NCBI GenBank assembly: GCA_020025195.1 | Contig: JAHHSN010000028.1 | Span: 1 to 18,841, forward strand | Source: Angelakisella sp. | GTDB taxonomy: Bacteria; Bacillota; Clostridia; Oscillospirales; Ruminococcaceae | Direction of reading: 5' to 3' | DNA: 18,841 nucleotides | Shown: piece after piece, positions 1 to 6,959 of the stretch | How positions within the stretch are numbered: the first letter of the stretch is position 1 | Layout of the letters: every line of letters starts with the position of its first letter | Notes under the pieces: model-generated | Told to the model about the DNA's origin: nothing | Database searches by the model: none | Seen by the model: only the letters and a program-made list of their open reading frames with translations | Program-made: the position numbers and the translations under genes

Positions 1-110
1 TGCGGATGCTCTCCTGATTGCCGTTTTCCGGCAACCTCGGCAGGCTTTTCGCGCTCTTTTGTAATCTTCCCCAATTCTTGGAGCAGGAGAACGGGAGATT
101 CATCTATTTT

Positions 111-132
111 GGGGCTTTTGCCGCCCCTTTTT
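111..132 (+). terminator. possible intrinsic terminator of an upstream gene
   Basis: GGGGC (111-115) can pair with GCCCC (123-127) around a 7-nt loop and is followed by five T. The stem is short, so this is only a plausible terminator for a plus-strand gene lying left of the window. Positions 1-110 hold nothing else I can recognise. Confidence 0.4.
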
Positions 133-146
133 CCTTGCTATACTTA
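118..146 (+). promoter_or_regulatory. weak candidate promoter of the PII-like/antiporter operon
   Basis: TTGCCG (118-123) lies 15-17 bp before a TATACTTA box (139-146), about 45 bp upstream of the first ATG of the operon. The spacing is ambiguous and the boxes are imperfect. It overlaps the terminator-like hairpin. The assignment rests mainly on position. Confidence 0.3.
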
Positions 147-190
147 TATAAGCAGGGGGATTCCCCCCATTTTGGATTGGAGATGATTTA

Positions 191-523
191 ATGCAGTTAT
201 TGCTGATGGTTCTCAATCAGGTCGAGCTGCTCGACCCGCTTCTGGAAGCAATGATGGAACAGGGGGTGCGCGGCGCCACCATCCTCAGCAGCACCGGTAT
301 GGCGCGGGAGCTTTCCAAGCACGAGGATTTCCCTCTCTTCGGGACGCTTCGGATGCTTCTGGATTCCGACCGTGAGGAGAGCAAGACCATCTTTATGGCG
401 CTCAAGGAGGAGGAGGTCCCCCGCGTCAAGGAGATCATCCGCTCGGTGGTGGGAGATCTTTCCCGCCCGGACACCGGTGTTCTTTTCACTCTGCCTATTC
501 TGGATGTGGAGGGAATCAGCTGA
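191..523 (+). CDS. PII-like signalling protein, first gene of an antiporter operon
   Basis: This 110-residue protein has the size and pattern of a PII-like (ferredoxin-fold) protein. It has an N-terminal beta strand (LLLMVLNQ), a helix, then GVRGATILSSTGMA (residues 26-39), which resembles the second strand and start of the T-loop in PII proteins. The C-terminal GVLFTLPILDVEGI resembles the classic PII ending (IFVLPVEDAIRI). The classical uridylylated Tyr51 region is not recognisable, so it is a divergent, non-GlnB type. A GGAG ribosome-binding site lies 8 nt before the ATG. The stop codon is 4 bp before the antiporter start, so the two are co-translated. By analogy with other PII-like proteins encoded beside transporters (SbtB with SbtA, GlnK with AmtB), the inferred role is to sense a small ligand and gate the antiporter. 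Fold assignment is moderately sure, the ligand unknown. Confidence 0.65.
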   Translation: MQLLLMVLNQVELLDPLLEAMMEQGVRGATILSSTGMARELSKHEDFPLFGTLRMLLDSDREESKTIFMALKEEEVPRVKEIIRSVVGDLSRPDTGVLFTLPILDVEGIS

Positions 524-527
524 CACT

Positions 528-1727
528 ATGAATACCCTTCTCTATCTCGCGGTCATTCTTCTGTCAGGGCTTATCATGGGACGGGCGGTCAAGGTCGTCC
601 ACCTGCCGAACGTGACCGGCTATCTTCTGGCGGGGCTCATCATCGGACCGTACTGCTTCGGGCTTATCCCCGCCTCCTTTGTTACCGACCTTAATCTGGT
701 TTCCGAGATGGCGCTTGCCTTTATCGCCTTCACCATCGGCGCGGAGTTTAAGCTTTCCTACCTCAAGCGGGTGGGCCTTACCCCCATTATCATCGCGCTC
801 CTGGAGGCGTTTATCGCCGTTCTGGCGGTCACGCTGGGACTGCTGGCGTTTGGCTTCTCGCTTCCGCTGGCCCTGCTCCTCGGCGCCATTGCCTCCGCCA
901 CAGCGCCTGCCGCCACCGTCATGGTGGTCAAGGAATACCGGGCCAAGGGACCGCTCACCGAGACGCTCCTCAGCGTGGTAGCGCTGGATGACGCTGCCGC
1001 TCTCATGGCGTTCGGCTTTGCCACCGCGGCAGTTACCGCCATGCAGGGCCCCGGGGAGGGCTCGGTGCTTCTGGCCATCCTCCGTCCCTTCGGAGAGATC
1101 GCAGGCTCCATCCTTCTCGGCTTTCTTCTCGGCGCCCTCTTTACCGTGCCGCTTCGCTACTTTAAGGAAAACTCCAACCGCACCATCATTCTGGTGGCAT
1201 TCGTCTTTCTGGGCGCAGCGCTGGCGGATTTTTTGGGGCTTTCCTCGCTCCTGCTCTGCATGTGCATGGGCGCCATGCTCACCAATGTTTCCAGCTCCGC
1301 CCCTTCCATCATGAAGCTCGCGGATAATATCACCCCTCCCCTCTTTGTTATGTTCTTTGTCGCCTCCGGCGCAGAGTTCAATATCAAGATTCTGCCTTCC
1401 ATTGGGCTCATCGGCGTGCTGTATATCATTCTGCGCGTCATCGGCAAGGTCGCGGGCGCTTCGCTCGGCGCCTCCCTCATGAAGGCCCCCACGAACGTCC
1501 GGAAGTATATCGGGCTCACTCTGGTGCCGCAGGCGGGCGTTGCCATCGGTCTTTCGCTCATCGCGGCGCAGAAAATGCCGGATTACGGCGCAACCATCCG
1601 GGCGGTCATCCTCTGCGCGACGCTCATCTATGAGCTCATCGGGCCGGGGCTGACCAAAATGGCGCTCAAGAAGGCAGGGGAAATTAACCCCGACTCTTCC
1701 GAAAATGCCCCCGCTCCCACTGTCTGA
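528..1727 (+). CDS. CPA2-family cation/proton antiporter
   Basis: This 399-residue, highly hydrophobic protein has about 12-13 membrane segments and belongs to the Na+/H+ exchanger (CPA2/KefB-like) superfamily. It probably exchanges Na+ or K+ for H+ across the cytoplasmic membrane. Visible family features are the N-terminal LPNVTGYLLAGLIIGP (26-41), the unwound-helix motif TAPA (125-128) and the ion-binding acidic pair LDD (153-155, Asp154/Asp155). There is no C-terminal TrkA-N (RCK) domain, which larger KefB-type proteins carry for regulation. The separate PII-like protein encoded just upstream may fill that place (inference). The open frame extends further 5' but overlaps the PII-like gene. 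The ATG at 528 gives a full-length first helix and follows a GGAGGG about 13 nt upstream, so I chose it. A strong terminator follows. Confidence 0.88.
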   Translation: MNTLLYLAVILLSGLIMGRAVKVVHLPNVTGYLLAGLIIGPYCFGLIPASFVTDLNLVSEMALAFIAFTIGAEFKLSYLKRVGLTPIIIALLEAFIAVLAVTLGLLAFGFSLPLALLLGAIASATAPAATVMVVKEYRAKGPLTETLLSVVALDDAAALMAFGFATAAVTAMQGPGEGSVLLAILRPFGEIAGSILLGFLLGALFTVPLRYFKENSNRTIILVAFVFLGAALADFLGLSSLLLCMCMGAMLTNVSSSAPSIMKLADNITPPLFVMFFVASGAEFNIKILPSIGLIGVLYIILRVIGKVAGASLGASLMKAPTNVRKYIGLTLVPQAGVAIGLSLIAAQKMPDYGATIRAVILCATLIYELIGPGLTKMALKKAGEINPDSSENAPAPTV

Positions 1728-1738
1728 AACAGCCTAGA

Positions 1739-1782
1739 GGACGGCACGACTTTCCCAAAAGGTCATGCCGTCCTTCTCTTTT
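1739..1782 (+). terminator. intrinsic terminator after the antiporter
   Basis: GGACGGCA (1739-1746) pairs with TGCCGTCC (1766-1773), with inner GAC/GTC pairs, and is followed by TTCTCTTTT. It ends the PII-like/antiporter operon. Confidence 0.85.
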
Positions 1783-1791
1783 CCCCAAAAA

Positions 1792-1820
1792 TTGACTTTT
1801 AGGATGCTTGGGACTATAAT
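1792..1820 (+). promoter_or_regulatory. sigma-A-type promoter of the MATE gene
   Basis: TTGACT (1792-1797) and TATAAT (1815-1820) are separated by exactly 17 bp, 48 bp before the MATE start codon. It follows the preceding terminator directly, so the pump is its own transcription unit. I see no palindromic operator around it. Confidence 0.8.
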
Positions 1821-1867
1821 TTTTAGTATTATAACCTCTTATCCCTAAAAGAAACAGGAGTCGTTCT

Positions 1868-3232
1868 ATGTCTAACAATCCCCCTTCTCAAGCGAATATT
1901 ATGGGCTCTCTGCCCATTCCTCAGCTCCTCCTCAAGATGGCGCCGCCCCTGATGGTCGCCATGATCGTGCAGGGGCTTTATAATCTGGTAGACAGTATCT
2001 TTGTGGCGCAGATCTGTGAGGACGCCCTCACCGCCGTTTCGCTCGTTTTCCCGGTGGACAACCTCATGATCTCCTTTGCGGTCGGTACCGGTGTCGGCAT
2101 CAACGCCATGCTCTCCCGCCGTCTGGGAGAAAACCGCCGGGAGGACGCCGAAAAGATCGCCAATGTCGGCGTTCTGCTCGCCGTCCTCTCCTCCGTTGCT
2201 TTTGCCGTGCTGGGGCTTCTTTTCTCCCGCGCCTTCTTCACCATGCAGGTGGATGATCCCACCATCATCGAATACGGTGCCGATTATCTCACCATCGTCT
2301 CGGTCTTTTCCATCGGTGTTTTCATGGAGATCACAGCGGAGCGCATCCTGCAGAGCACCGGACATTCCATGCAGACCATGCTCACCCAACTGGTGGGCGC
2401 CGTCTGCAACATCATTCTGGACCCCATCCTCATCTTCGGCTGGTTCGGACTGCCCGCCATGGGGGTAAAGGGTGCCGCCTATGCCACCGTCATCGGGCGC
2501 TGTCTCGGCGGGGCGCTGGGCTTCATCCTCAACCACCACTGCAACAGGGAGGTGCGTCTCTCCCTCAAAAAGATCCGCTGGCAGAACACCATCGTAAAGG
2601 AGATCTACTCCATCGGCTTCCCCTCCATCCTGATGATGTCGGTCGGTTCGCTCATGGCTTATCTGATGAACCAGATCCTGCTCGCCTTTGTTTCCACCGC
2701 GGCCGCCATCTTCGGCGTCTTCAGCAAGATCAGCAACTTCTTCCTCATGCCGGTCTTTGGCCTCAATAACGCCGTGGTGCCCATCGTCTCCTTCAACTAC
2801 GGCGCCCGGAACCGGGGCCGCATCCGGGAAACGGTCCGGCTTTCCGCCATCACCGCCACCATCATCGTGGTGATCGGCTTTATTGTGGTGGAGCTGTTTC
2901 CCGCGCAGCTCCTCACCTTCTTCAAGGCTTCGGAGGACATGCTCGCCATTGGTGTGCCCGCGCTCAAGAGCCTGTTCCTGCCCTTCCCCATCATCGGCTT
3001 TTCCATCGTAGCAAGCAGTGTCTTTCAGGCGCTGGGCAAGGGAACGTACAGCCTCTGGGCGTCGCTTCTCCGTCAGATCGTCGTTCTGATCCCCACGGCG
3101 TATCTCCTCTCCCTTACTGGGAATCTTTCCGCCGTGTGGTACTCCGTCCTCATCTCGGAGGTCGTCTGCTTCCTCTTTTCCATCCTGCTCCTCCGGCGCG
3201 TCTGGCACCTGATGGACAGCTTTCCGCAGTAA
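1868..3232 (+). CDS. MATE family multidrug efflux transporter
   Basis: This 454-residue integral membrane protein, with about 12 predicted helices, belongs to the MATE (multidrug and toxic compound extrusion) family and is nearest in style to the MepA branch. The N-terminal half has LLKMAPPLMVAMIVQGLYNL (residues 18-37), followed by VDSIFVAQ and then GINAMLSRRLGENRREDAEK, the typical first cytoplasmic loop. The two halves repeat the fold, as expected for a cation-coupled exporter in the cytoplasmic membrane. The length is normal. The ATG at 1868 has an AGGAG 8 nt upstream and a consensus promoter in front. It stands alone between two terminators. The substrate cannot be read from the sequence. 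Confidence 0.92.
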   Translation: MSNNPPSQANIMGSLPIPQLLLKMAPPLMVAMIVQGLYNLVDSIFVAQICEDALTAVSLVFPVDNLMISFAVGTGVGINAMLSRRLGENRREDAEKIANVGVLLAVLSSVAFAVLGLLFSRAFFTMQVDDPTIIEYGADYLTIVSVFSIGVFMEITAERILQSTGHSMQTMLTQLVGAVCNIILDPILIFGWFGLPAMGVKGAAYATVIGRCLGGALGFILNHHCNREVRLSLKKIRWQNTIVKEIYSIGFPSILMMSVGSLMAYLMNQILLAFVSTAAAIFGVFSKISNFFLMPVFGLNNAVVPIVSFNYGARNRGRIRETVRLSAITATIIVVIGFIVVELFPAQLLTFFKASEDMLAIGVPALKSLFLPFPIIGFSIVASSVFQALGKGTYSLWASLLRQIVVLIPTAYLLSLTGNLSAVWYSVLISEVVCFLFSILLLRRVWHLMDSFPQ

Positions 3233-3251
3233 AAATGCCCGCATAATAAAT

Positions 3252-3298
3252 AAAACCGCCCGCTTCTCCCTTTTGGGAGAGGAAACGGGTGGTTTTTT
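3252..3298. terminator. bidirectional terminator between convergent genes
   Basis: AAAACCGCCCG (3252-3262) pairs with CGGGTGGTTTT, enclosing a second hairpin CTCCC/GGGAG. It has T on the plus side and A-rich sequence on the other, so it can end both the MATE gene (+) and the small minus-strand gene at 3306-3593. Confidence 0.85.
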
Positions 3299-3305
3299 CT
3301 ATTCT

Positions 3306-3593
3306 TTAGAGCGCCAGCACCCGGCTGAGCCAGCTTTTTTCCCGGGTCTCCGCCTTTGCCTTCCTCCCCAGGAGGAAACGCCCTCCCACAAAGAGGACCT
3401 CCATCCCCTCGTGACCGTCAAGGGTCGCGGCGGCGCGGCGGGGGAGCGGCGCTTCTATTTGCGTGAGGCGTCCCATCCGGAGAACGTTCCCGTCTGCCTG
3501 TCCGTTCTCCTCGATGAGGATTCCACGGGCGGCCGGGATGCCGTCTACGGCAAAGGCGTATGTATGGATGATGCAGCTTCTTTCGTTTATCAT
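3306..3593 (-). CDS. hypothetical small protein, 95 aa
   Basis: I do not recognise this family. The case for a real gene is a near-perfect ribosome-binding site (AAGGAGG, 7 nt before the ATG at 3593), a good fit between MATE and HAD, and a bidirectional terminator just past its stop. The protein has no membrane segment or signal peptide. It begins MINERSCIIHTYAFAVDGI, has a middle segment predicted as beta-rich (GILIEENGQADGNVLRMGRL), and ends with a basic stretch and the hydrophobic tail SWLSRVLAL. The alternating pattern suggests a small soluble beta protein. It is divergent from the HAD phosphatase with 169 bp between them. No clear minus-strand promoter is visible, only TATCAT around 3633-3638. 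Function unknown. Confidence 0.6.
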   Translation of the reverse strand: MINERSCIIHTYAFAVDGIPAARGILIEENGQADGNVLRMGRLTQIEAPLPRRAAATLDGHEGMEVLFVGGRFLLGRKAKAETREKSWLSRVLAL

Positions 3594-3704
3594 GGGGGAA
3601 CCTCCTTTTCTTTCTGCTTTCTTCTGTCCTCATGATACCGTTTTAAGTGTCCTATAAACAGTACTATCCTATGCGGAAGGCGCCGTAGTTATTCCCCCAC
3701 GGCA

Positions 3705-3733
3705 TAGACTTTCCCCCTCGGCTATGATATACT
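3705..3733 (+). promoter_or_regulatory. candidate promoter of the HAD phosphatase gene
   Basis: TAGACT (3705-3710) and TATACT (3728-3733) are 17 bp apart, and the -10 box is 29 bp before the start codon. The -10 is good and the -35 is fair. Confidence 0.55.
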
Positions 3734-3762
3734 GGGGAACGACAAAGAAGGAGGGGCTTTCC

Positions 3763-4557
3763 ATGGGGGACCGAAAAACGATTTTAAGTGATGTGCGCCT
3801 TTTCGTTCTGGATCTGGACGGAACTGTGTATCTGGGTGACCGGCTGATCGAGGGAGTGCCGGAGTTTCTCCGCCGCGCGCGGGAAACCGGACGGCAGATT
3901 CTTTTCTTCACCAACAACACCTCCCGCAGCCCGATGGAATACGTTGAGAGGCTGGGGCAGCTGGGCATTCCCGTCACCCGACAGGACATCATGACAGCGG
4001 GAGACGTCACCATCCGCTTCCTCAAGCGGCACCGTCCGGGCCAAAGTGTCTTTCTTCTGGGCGTTCCCTCCCTCCGGGAGAGCTTTCTCCGGGAGGGCAT
4101 TCCCTTTTCCGAGAAGGAGCCAGACATCGTGCTTGCCGCCTTTGACAAGACCCTCACCTATGAGCGTCTGGAACACGCCTGTGTCTTTCTGCGGCGGGGC
4201 GCGGAGTTCCTCGCCACCCACCCGGACCTTAACTGTCCCACCGAGCAGGAGCCGATCCCGGACTGCGGCGCCATCTGCGCGGCGATCACCGCCTCCACCG
4301 GCAGGATCCCGAAAGCGCTCGGCAAGCCCGCCCCGGAGACCTTGGAAGCGGTGCTGGAAGCTACCGGCTTTCGCCGGGAGGAGGTCGCCTTTGTGGGGGA
4401 TCGGCTCTATACCGACGTGGCCTGCGGCACCAAAAACGGCGCCAAGGGGCTTCTGGTCCTCACCGGGGAAAGCACCCTTGGGGACGTGGCAAAAAGCGAC
4501 TTTAAGCCGGATGGGGTCTACCAATCCCTGGGGGAGATTGGGACGCTGCTCAACTGA
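3763..4557 (+). CDS. HAD-IIA family hydrolase (NagD-like phosphatase)
   Basis: This 264-residue cytoplasmic phosphatase of the haloacid dehalogenase superfamily, subclass IIA (NagD/AraL/p-nitrophenylphosphatase group), has all four catalytic motifs. Motif I is DLDGTVYLG (17-25, nucleophile Asp17 and acid/base Asp19). Motif II is TNNTS (50-54). Motif III is Lys188 in LGKPAPET. Motif IV is GDRLYTD (212-218). The C2-type cap lies between motifs II and III, as the subclass requires. Substrates in the family are sugar phosphates, nucleotides and glycolysis side-products. None can be assigned here. The frame is open further upstream, but the ATG at 3763 has AAGGAGGGG 6-7 nt before it and leads straight into motif I, so I prefer it. 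Its terminator is the hairpin at the start of the tandem repeat array. Confidence 0.9.
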   Translation: MGDRKTILSDVRLFVLDLDGTVYLGDRLIEGVPEFLRRARETGRQILFFTNNTSRSPMEYVERLGQLGIPVTRQDIMTAGDVTIRFLKRHRPGQSVFLLGVPSLRESFLREGIPFSEKEPDIVLAAFDKTLTYERLEHACVFLRRGAEFLATHPDLNCPTEQEPIPDCGAICAAITASTGRIPKALGKPAPETLEAVLEATGFRREEVAFVGDRLYTDVACGTKNGAKGLLVLTGESTLGDVAKSDFKPDGVYQSLGEIGTLLN

Positions 4558-4570
4558 AACGAACCAAGCT

Positions 4571-4610
4571 AAAAAAAAACGCCCGGGACTCAGGTTCCGA
4601 GCGTTTTTTG
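4571..4610. terminator. terminator of the HAD gene, in repeat copy 1
   Basis: The stem ACGC/GCGT plus CGGGAC/GTTCCG is followed by six T and preceded by nine A, so it can work both ways. It begins 14 bp after the HAD stop. The same hairpin recurs at 4802-4835 and 5028-5061. Confidence 0.8.
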
Positions 4611-4805
4611 TTGTGCCGGTCGGGCTTGGGGGCGTCCGGCGGGAGCGCGTGGGCGGCGAGCTCTCCCCTCCGCGAGCCGACCACGCGCGGCCTGGGGGCG
4701 CGCAGGAGGTAGACGAGGAGGGGGCTTCCCCTCTTTTCGTATTATACCGCTTTAATATTACTATCCGTACTAAATTTCGACGGGAAACCCCTCCCCAAAA
4801 GAAAA
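4580..4805. repeat. 226-bp tandem repeat, copy 1
   Basis: First unit of a three-copy direct tandem array, non-coding as far as I can see. It is made of a terminator hairpin, a very GC-rich middle containing an inverted repeat (GCGCGTGG ... CCACGCGC), and an AT-rich end (around TATTATACC and TTTAATATTAC). It matches copy 2 over the whole unit except for one C/G change and a few changes near the hairpin. Confidence 0.92.
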
Positions 4806-5031
4806 CGCCCGGGACTCAAGGTTCCGAGCGTTTTTATTATGCCGGTCGGGCTTGGGGGCCTCCGGCGGGAGCGCGTGGGCGGCGAGCTCTCCCCTCCGCG
4901 AGCCGACCACGCGCGGCCTGGGGGCGCGCAGGAGGTAGACGAGGAGGGGGCTTCCCCTCTTTTCGTATTATACCGCTTTAATATTACTATCCGTACTAAA
5001 TTTCGACGGGAAACCCCTCCCCAAAAGAAAA
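4806..5031. repeat. 226-bp tandem repeat, copy 2
   Basis: Second unit, almost identical to copy 1, with exactly the same 226-bp period. The near identity implies recent duplication or gene-conversion-like homogenisation. Long open frames running through it exist on both strands, but they have no ribosome-binding site or recognisable product and simply reflect high GC. The hairpin at 4802-4835 could serve as a second terminator. Confidence 0.92.
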
Positions 5032-5061
5032 CGCCCGGGACTCAAGGTTCCGAGCGTTTTT
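5028..5061 (-). terminator. terminator for the luxS-galM-membrane protein operon, in repeat copy 3
   Basis: The same hairpin as at 4571-4610. Read on the minus strand it ends in TTTTCTTTT. It lies about 170 bp past the stop of the membrane protein gene and is the first convincing terminator for that operon. Confidence 0.6.
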
Positions 5062-5230
5062 ATTATGCCGGTCGGGCTTGGGGGCGTCCGGAGGGAGCGC
5101 GTGGGCGGCGAGCTCCCTCAACCGCGAGCCGACCATGCGCAGCTTGGGACGCGCAGAGGATAGATGAGGAAGGTTTCTCCCGTTTTCCACAATATTTCGG
5201 TAATATAATACTATTTGTATTTTATTTCGA
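5032..5230. repeat. 226-bp tandem repeat, diverged copy 3
   Basis: The first 60 or so bases match copy 2. After that the unit diverges, with substitutions and small deletions, and it ends against the stop codon of the minus-strand membrane protein gene. The long inverted repeat survives: CCACGCGC has become CCATGCGC, which still pairs with GCGCGTGG through a G-U wobble. This suggests that an RNA or single-stranded structure matters. Confidence 0.85.
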
Positions 5231-5231
5231 C

Positions 5232-5885
5232 TCAAAGCCCCCCCACCACATAGGGCAAAAGCCGCTGGATAAGCGGCATCAGGAGGAAGCCACCCAGAAG
5301 CGACCAAAGACATTTCTTCCACCCATCCCAAAGAATGAGAACGGCAAAAGCGGTCATGAGAAGGTTCTGCCAGCGGATAAGGTCAAAGTACCAAAAGCCA
5401 ACGGCAAAGGTCTCAGAGAGGAAAAAGCCCAGAATGAGAGCGGAAATTACAACCGCCGCGAGGGAAATCCCCTTCGCGTGCCATGTCAGGATGCCACCCA
5501 GTGGGGTAAGGAGGGTGAGGACGCCCCACGCAAGAATGACCGCCCTTGGCGCAAATCCCAGCACAAGAGCCGTATAGAGGTAGTAGCCCACCATCATGCC
5601 GAGGAAAAAAGAGAACACATTGCCTGCGGCTTTGCCGGCGCTCCGGCTATGCACTGCAATGAGCAGGGCAAGGAGCGCCCAAATGCTCATCTCGGAAAAG
5701 AGATGAGGGAGAGAAAGCTTTAAGAGCAGGCCTGCCCACACATTTCCGTCCCCGCAGGCCAGGGTATCCATCCATTTGGAAAAGACGCCAAGCACACCGC
5801 CAACCAGGAGGAACAAGAGACAGGAGCAAAGCTCCCGCGGGAGGCTCCCGGCAGGACGAGCGATGCGATGATTTTTATGGTTCAT
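5232..5885 (-). CDS. multi-pass membrane protein of unknown function
   Basis: This 217-residue protein has about six or seven hydrophobic segments separated by short loops and a basic, non-hydrophobic N-terminus (MNHKNHRIARP). It has no transporter or enzyme motif that I can identify. Short polar spots are SKWMDTLACGD near residue 40 and WYFDLIRWQN near residue 170. It resembles small clostridial integral membrane proteins described only as domains of unknown function (uncertain). The start lies 6 bp after the galM stop, with an AAAGGA in the end of galM, so it is the third gene of the luxS operon. Its stop codon abuts the diverged third repeat copy, so the repeat may have replaced the original 3' flank. 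Co-transcription alone does not reveal its role. Confidence 0.75.
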   Translation of the reverse strand: MNHKNHRIARPAGSLPRELCSCLLFLLVGGVLGVFSKWMDTLACGDGNVWAGLLLKLSLPHLFSEMSIWALLALLIAVHSRSAGKAAGNVFSFFLGMMVGYYLYTALVLGFAPRAVILAWGVLTLLTPLGGILTWHAKGISLAAVVISALILGFFLSETFAVGFWYFDLIRWQNLLMTAFAVLILWDGWKKCLWSLLGGFLLMPLIQRLLPYVVGGL

Positions 5886-5891
5886 TCGGTA

Positions 5892-6959
5892 TTATTCCTT
5901 TCCGCTCTCCCCCATCAGACCGAAGAAAAGCACGGTTTCGGATTCATAGGTTTCTCCGGCGGGCAGAATAAGCCCGGGAAACGGGTGACGCGCCGTGCTG
6001 TCAGGATAATGCTGTGTCTCCAGACAAACCGCCTCAAATGGGCTGTAAAGCTTTCCACCTTTTCCTTTTATGTCTCGCAGGGTATTTGCGGTATAAAGCT
6101 GGAGAGAGGGTTCGGTGGTGAAAACACTCATCTGACGGCCGCTCTTGGGGTCGGAAAGCTCCGCTGCGGGGTGCAGGGAGTTCTCGCCCTCCACCGCCGG
6201 ATCCAGCACATAGTTAAGATCATAGCCGCCGTTCGGGAAATACGCCTTGTCATCGGAAATGCGCTCCCCAATACGGCAGGGGGTGGTAAAATCAAAGGGC
6301 GTACCCGCCGTAGGGAGAATCTCGCCTGTAAAGACGGACTCCTTGTCACCGGGAGTATAGGTGGAAGCAGGAATCTCCAGCAGATGGTCAAAGACTGAGC
6401 CGCTTCCCTCCCCCGCAAGGTTATAGTAGGCATGGTTGGTGAGGTTGAGGACGGTGTCCTTGTCGGAGGAAGCCGTATAGTGGATCACGAGGGCGTTCTC
6501 ATTGGTGAGGGTGTAGCTCACCTCCAAATGAAGATTTCCGGGGTAACCCTCCTCCCCGTCGGAGCTGTCATAACTGAAGATCACACAGTTGTCAAGGTCG
6601 TGGGTGCGCCACTTCCAGACCCGGCGGTCAAAGCCCTGCCGCCCGCCGTGCTTGTGATTCCCACCGTCATTAGCGGTGAGCGGGTACTCCTTCCCGGCAA
6701 GGGTGACCGACGCGCCCTTGATTCTTCCTGCCACACGTCCCATGGTACCGCCCATATGCGGAGAACGGATGTAGTCCTCCGGAGAGTCACAACCGAGAAG
6801 GATATCCTCGGCACGTCCCTCCCGGTCGGGGACAAAGATGGCGTGCAGGGAGGCGCCAAGATTCAGAAGATCGACCTCCATTGTATTGTGATTAAAAAGG
6901 GAGAAGCGGGTGATCGCCTCTCCGCTTTCGGTTCGGCCGAAAAAGTGCTTATACACCAT
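5892..6959 (-). CDS. galM: aldose 1-epimerase (galactose mutarotase)
   Basis: This 355-residue cytoplasmic enzyme interconverts the alpha and beta anomers of aldoses such as galactose and glucose. The family's catalytic set is present: His104 in NHKHGG (101-106), general acid His176 in NLTNHAYYNL (172-181), substrate-binding Asp247 in GGYDLNYVL, and general base Glu314 in CLETQHYPD. The length is usual for the family. The ATG at 6959 has an AAAGGAGGG ribosome-binding site inside the end of luxS. The two genes overlap by 11 bp, so they are very likely translationally coupled. No other Leloir pathway genes lie in the window, so its sugar partner is unknown. Confidence 0.93.
   Translation of the reverse strand: MVYKHFFGRTESGEAITRFSLFNHNTMEVDLLNLGASLHAIFVPDREGRAEDILLGCDSPEDYIRSPHMGGTMGRVAGRIKGASVTLAGKEYPLTANDGGNHKHGGRQGFDRRVWKWRTHDLDNCVIFSYDSSDGEEGYPGNLHLEVSYTLTNENALVIHYTASSDKDTVLNLTNHAYYNLAGEGSGSVFDHLLEIPASTYTPGDKESVFTGEILPTAGTPFDFTTPCRIGERISDDKAYFPNGGYDLNYVLDPAVEGENSLHPAAELSDPKSGRQMSVFTTEPSLQLYTANTLRDIKGKGGKLYSPFEAVCLETQHYPDSTARHPFPGLILPAGETYESETVLFFGLMGESGKE

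Noticed and set aside
1829..3244. A 471-codon minus-strand frame opposite the MATE gene
   Set aside because: The translation is extremely rich in Asp, Glu, Gly and His with no domain, the typical antisense product of a hydrophobic membrane protein gene.
4580..5230. CRISPR array
   Set aside because: Units are 226 bp and directly abutting, without unique spacers, and no cas genes are nearby.
4046..5723. Open frames that run through the HAD gene end and the tandem repeats
   Set aside because: They repeat the same peptide once per 226-bp unit only because 226-bp GC-rich units lack stops in some frames. They lack ribosome-binding sites and cross terminators.
5232..5885. ABC or secondary transporter role for the membrane protein
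   Set aside because: It is hydrophobic, but no transporter motif or conserved charged membrane residue pattern could be identified, so no function was assigned.
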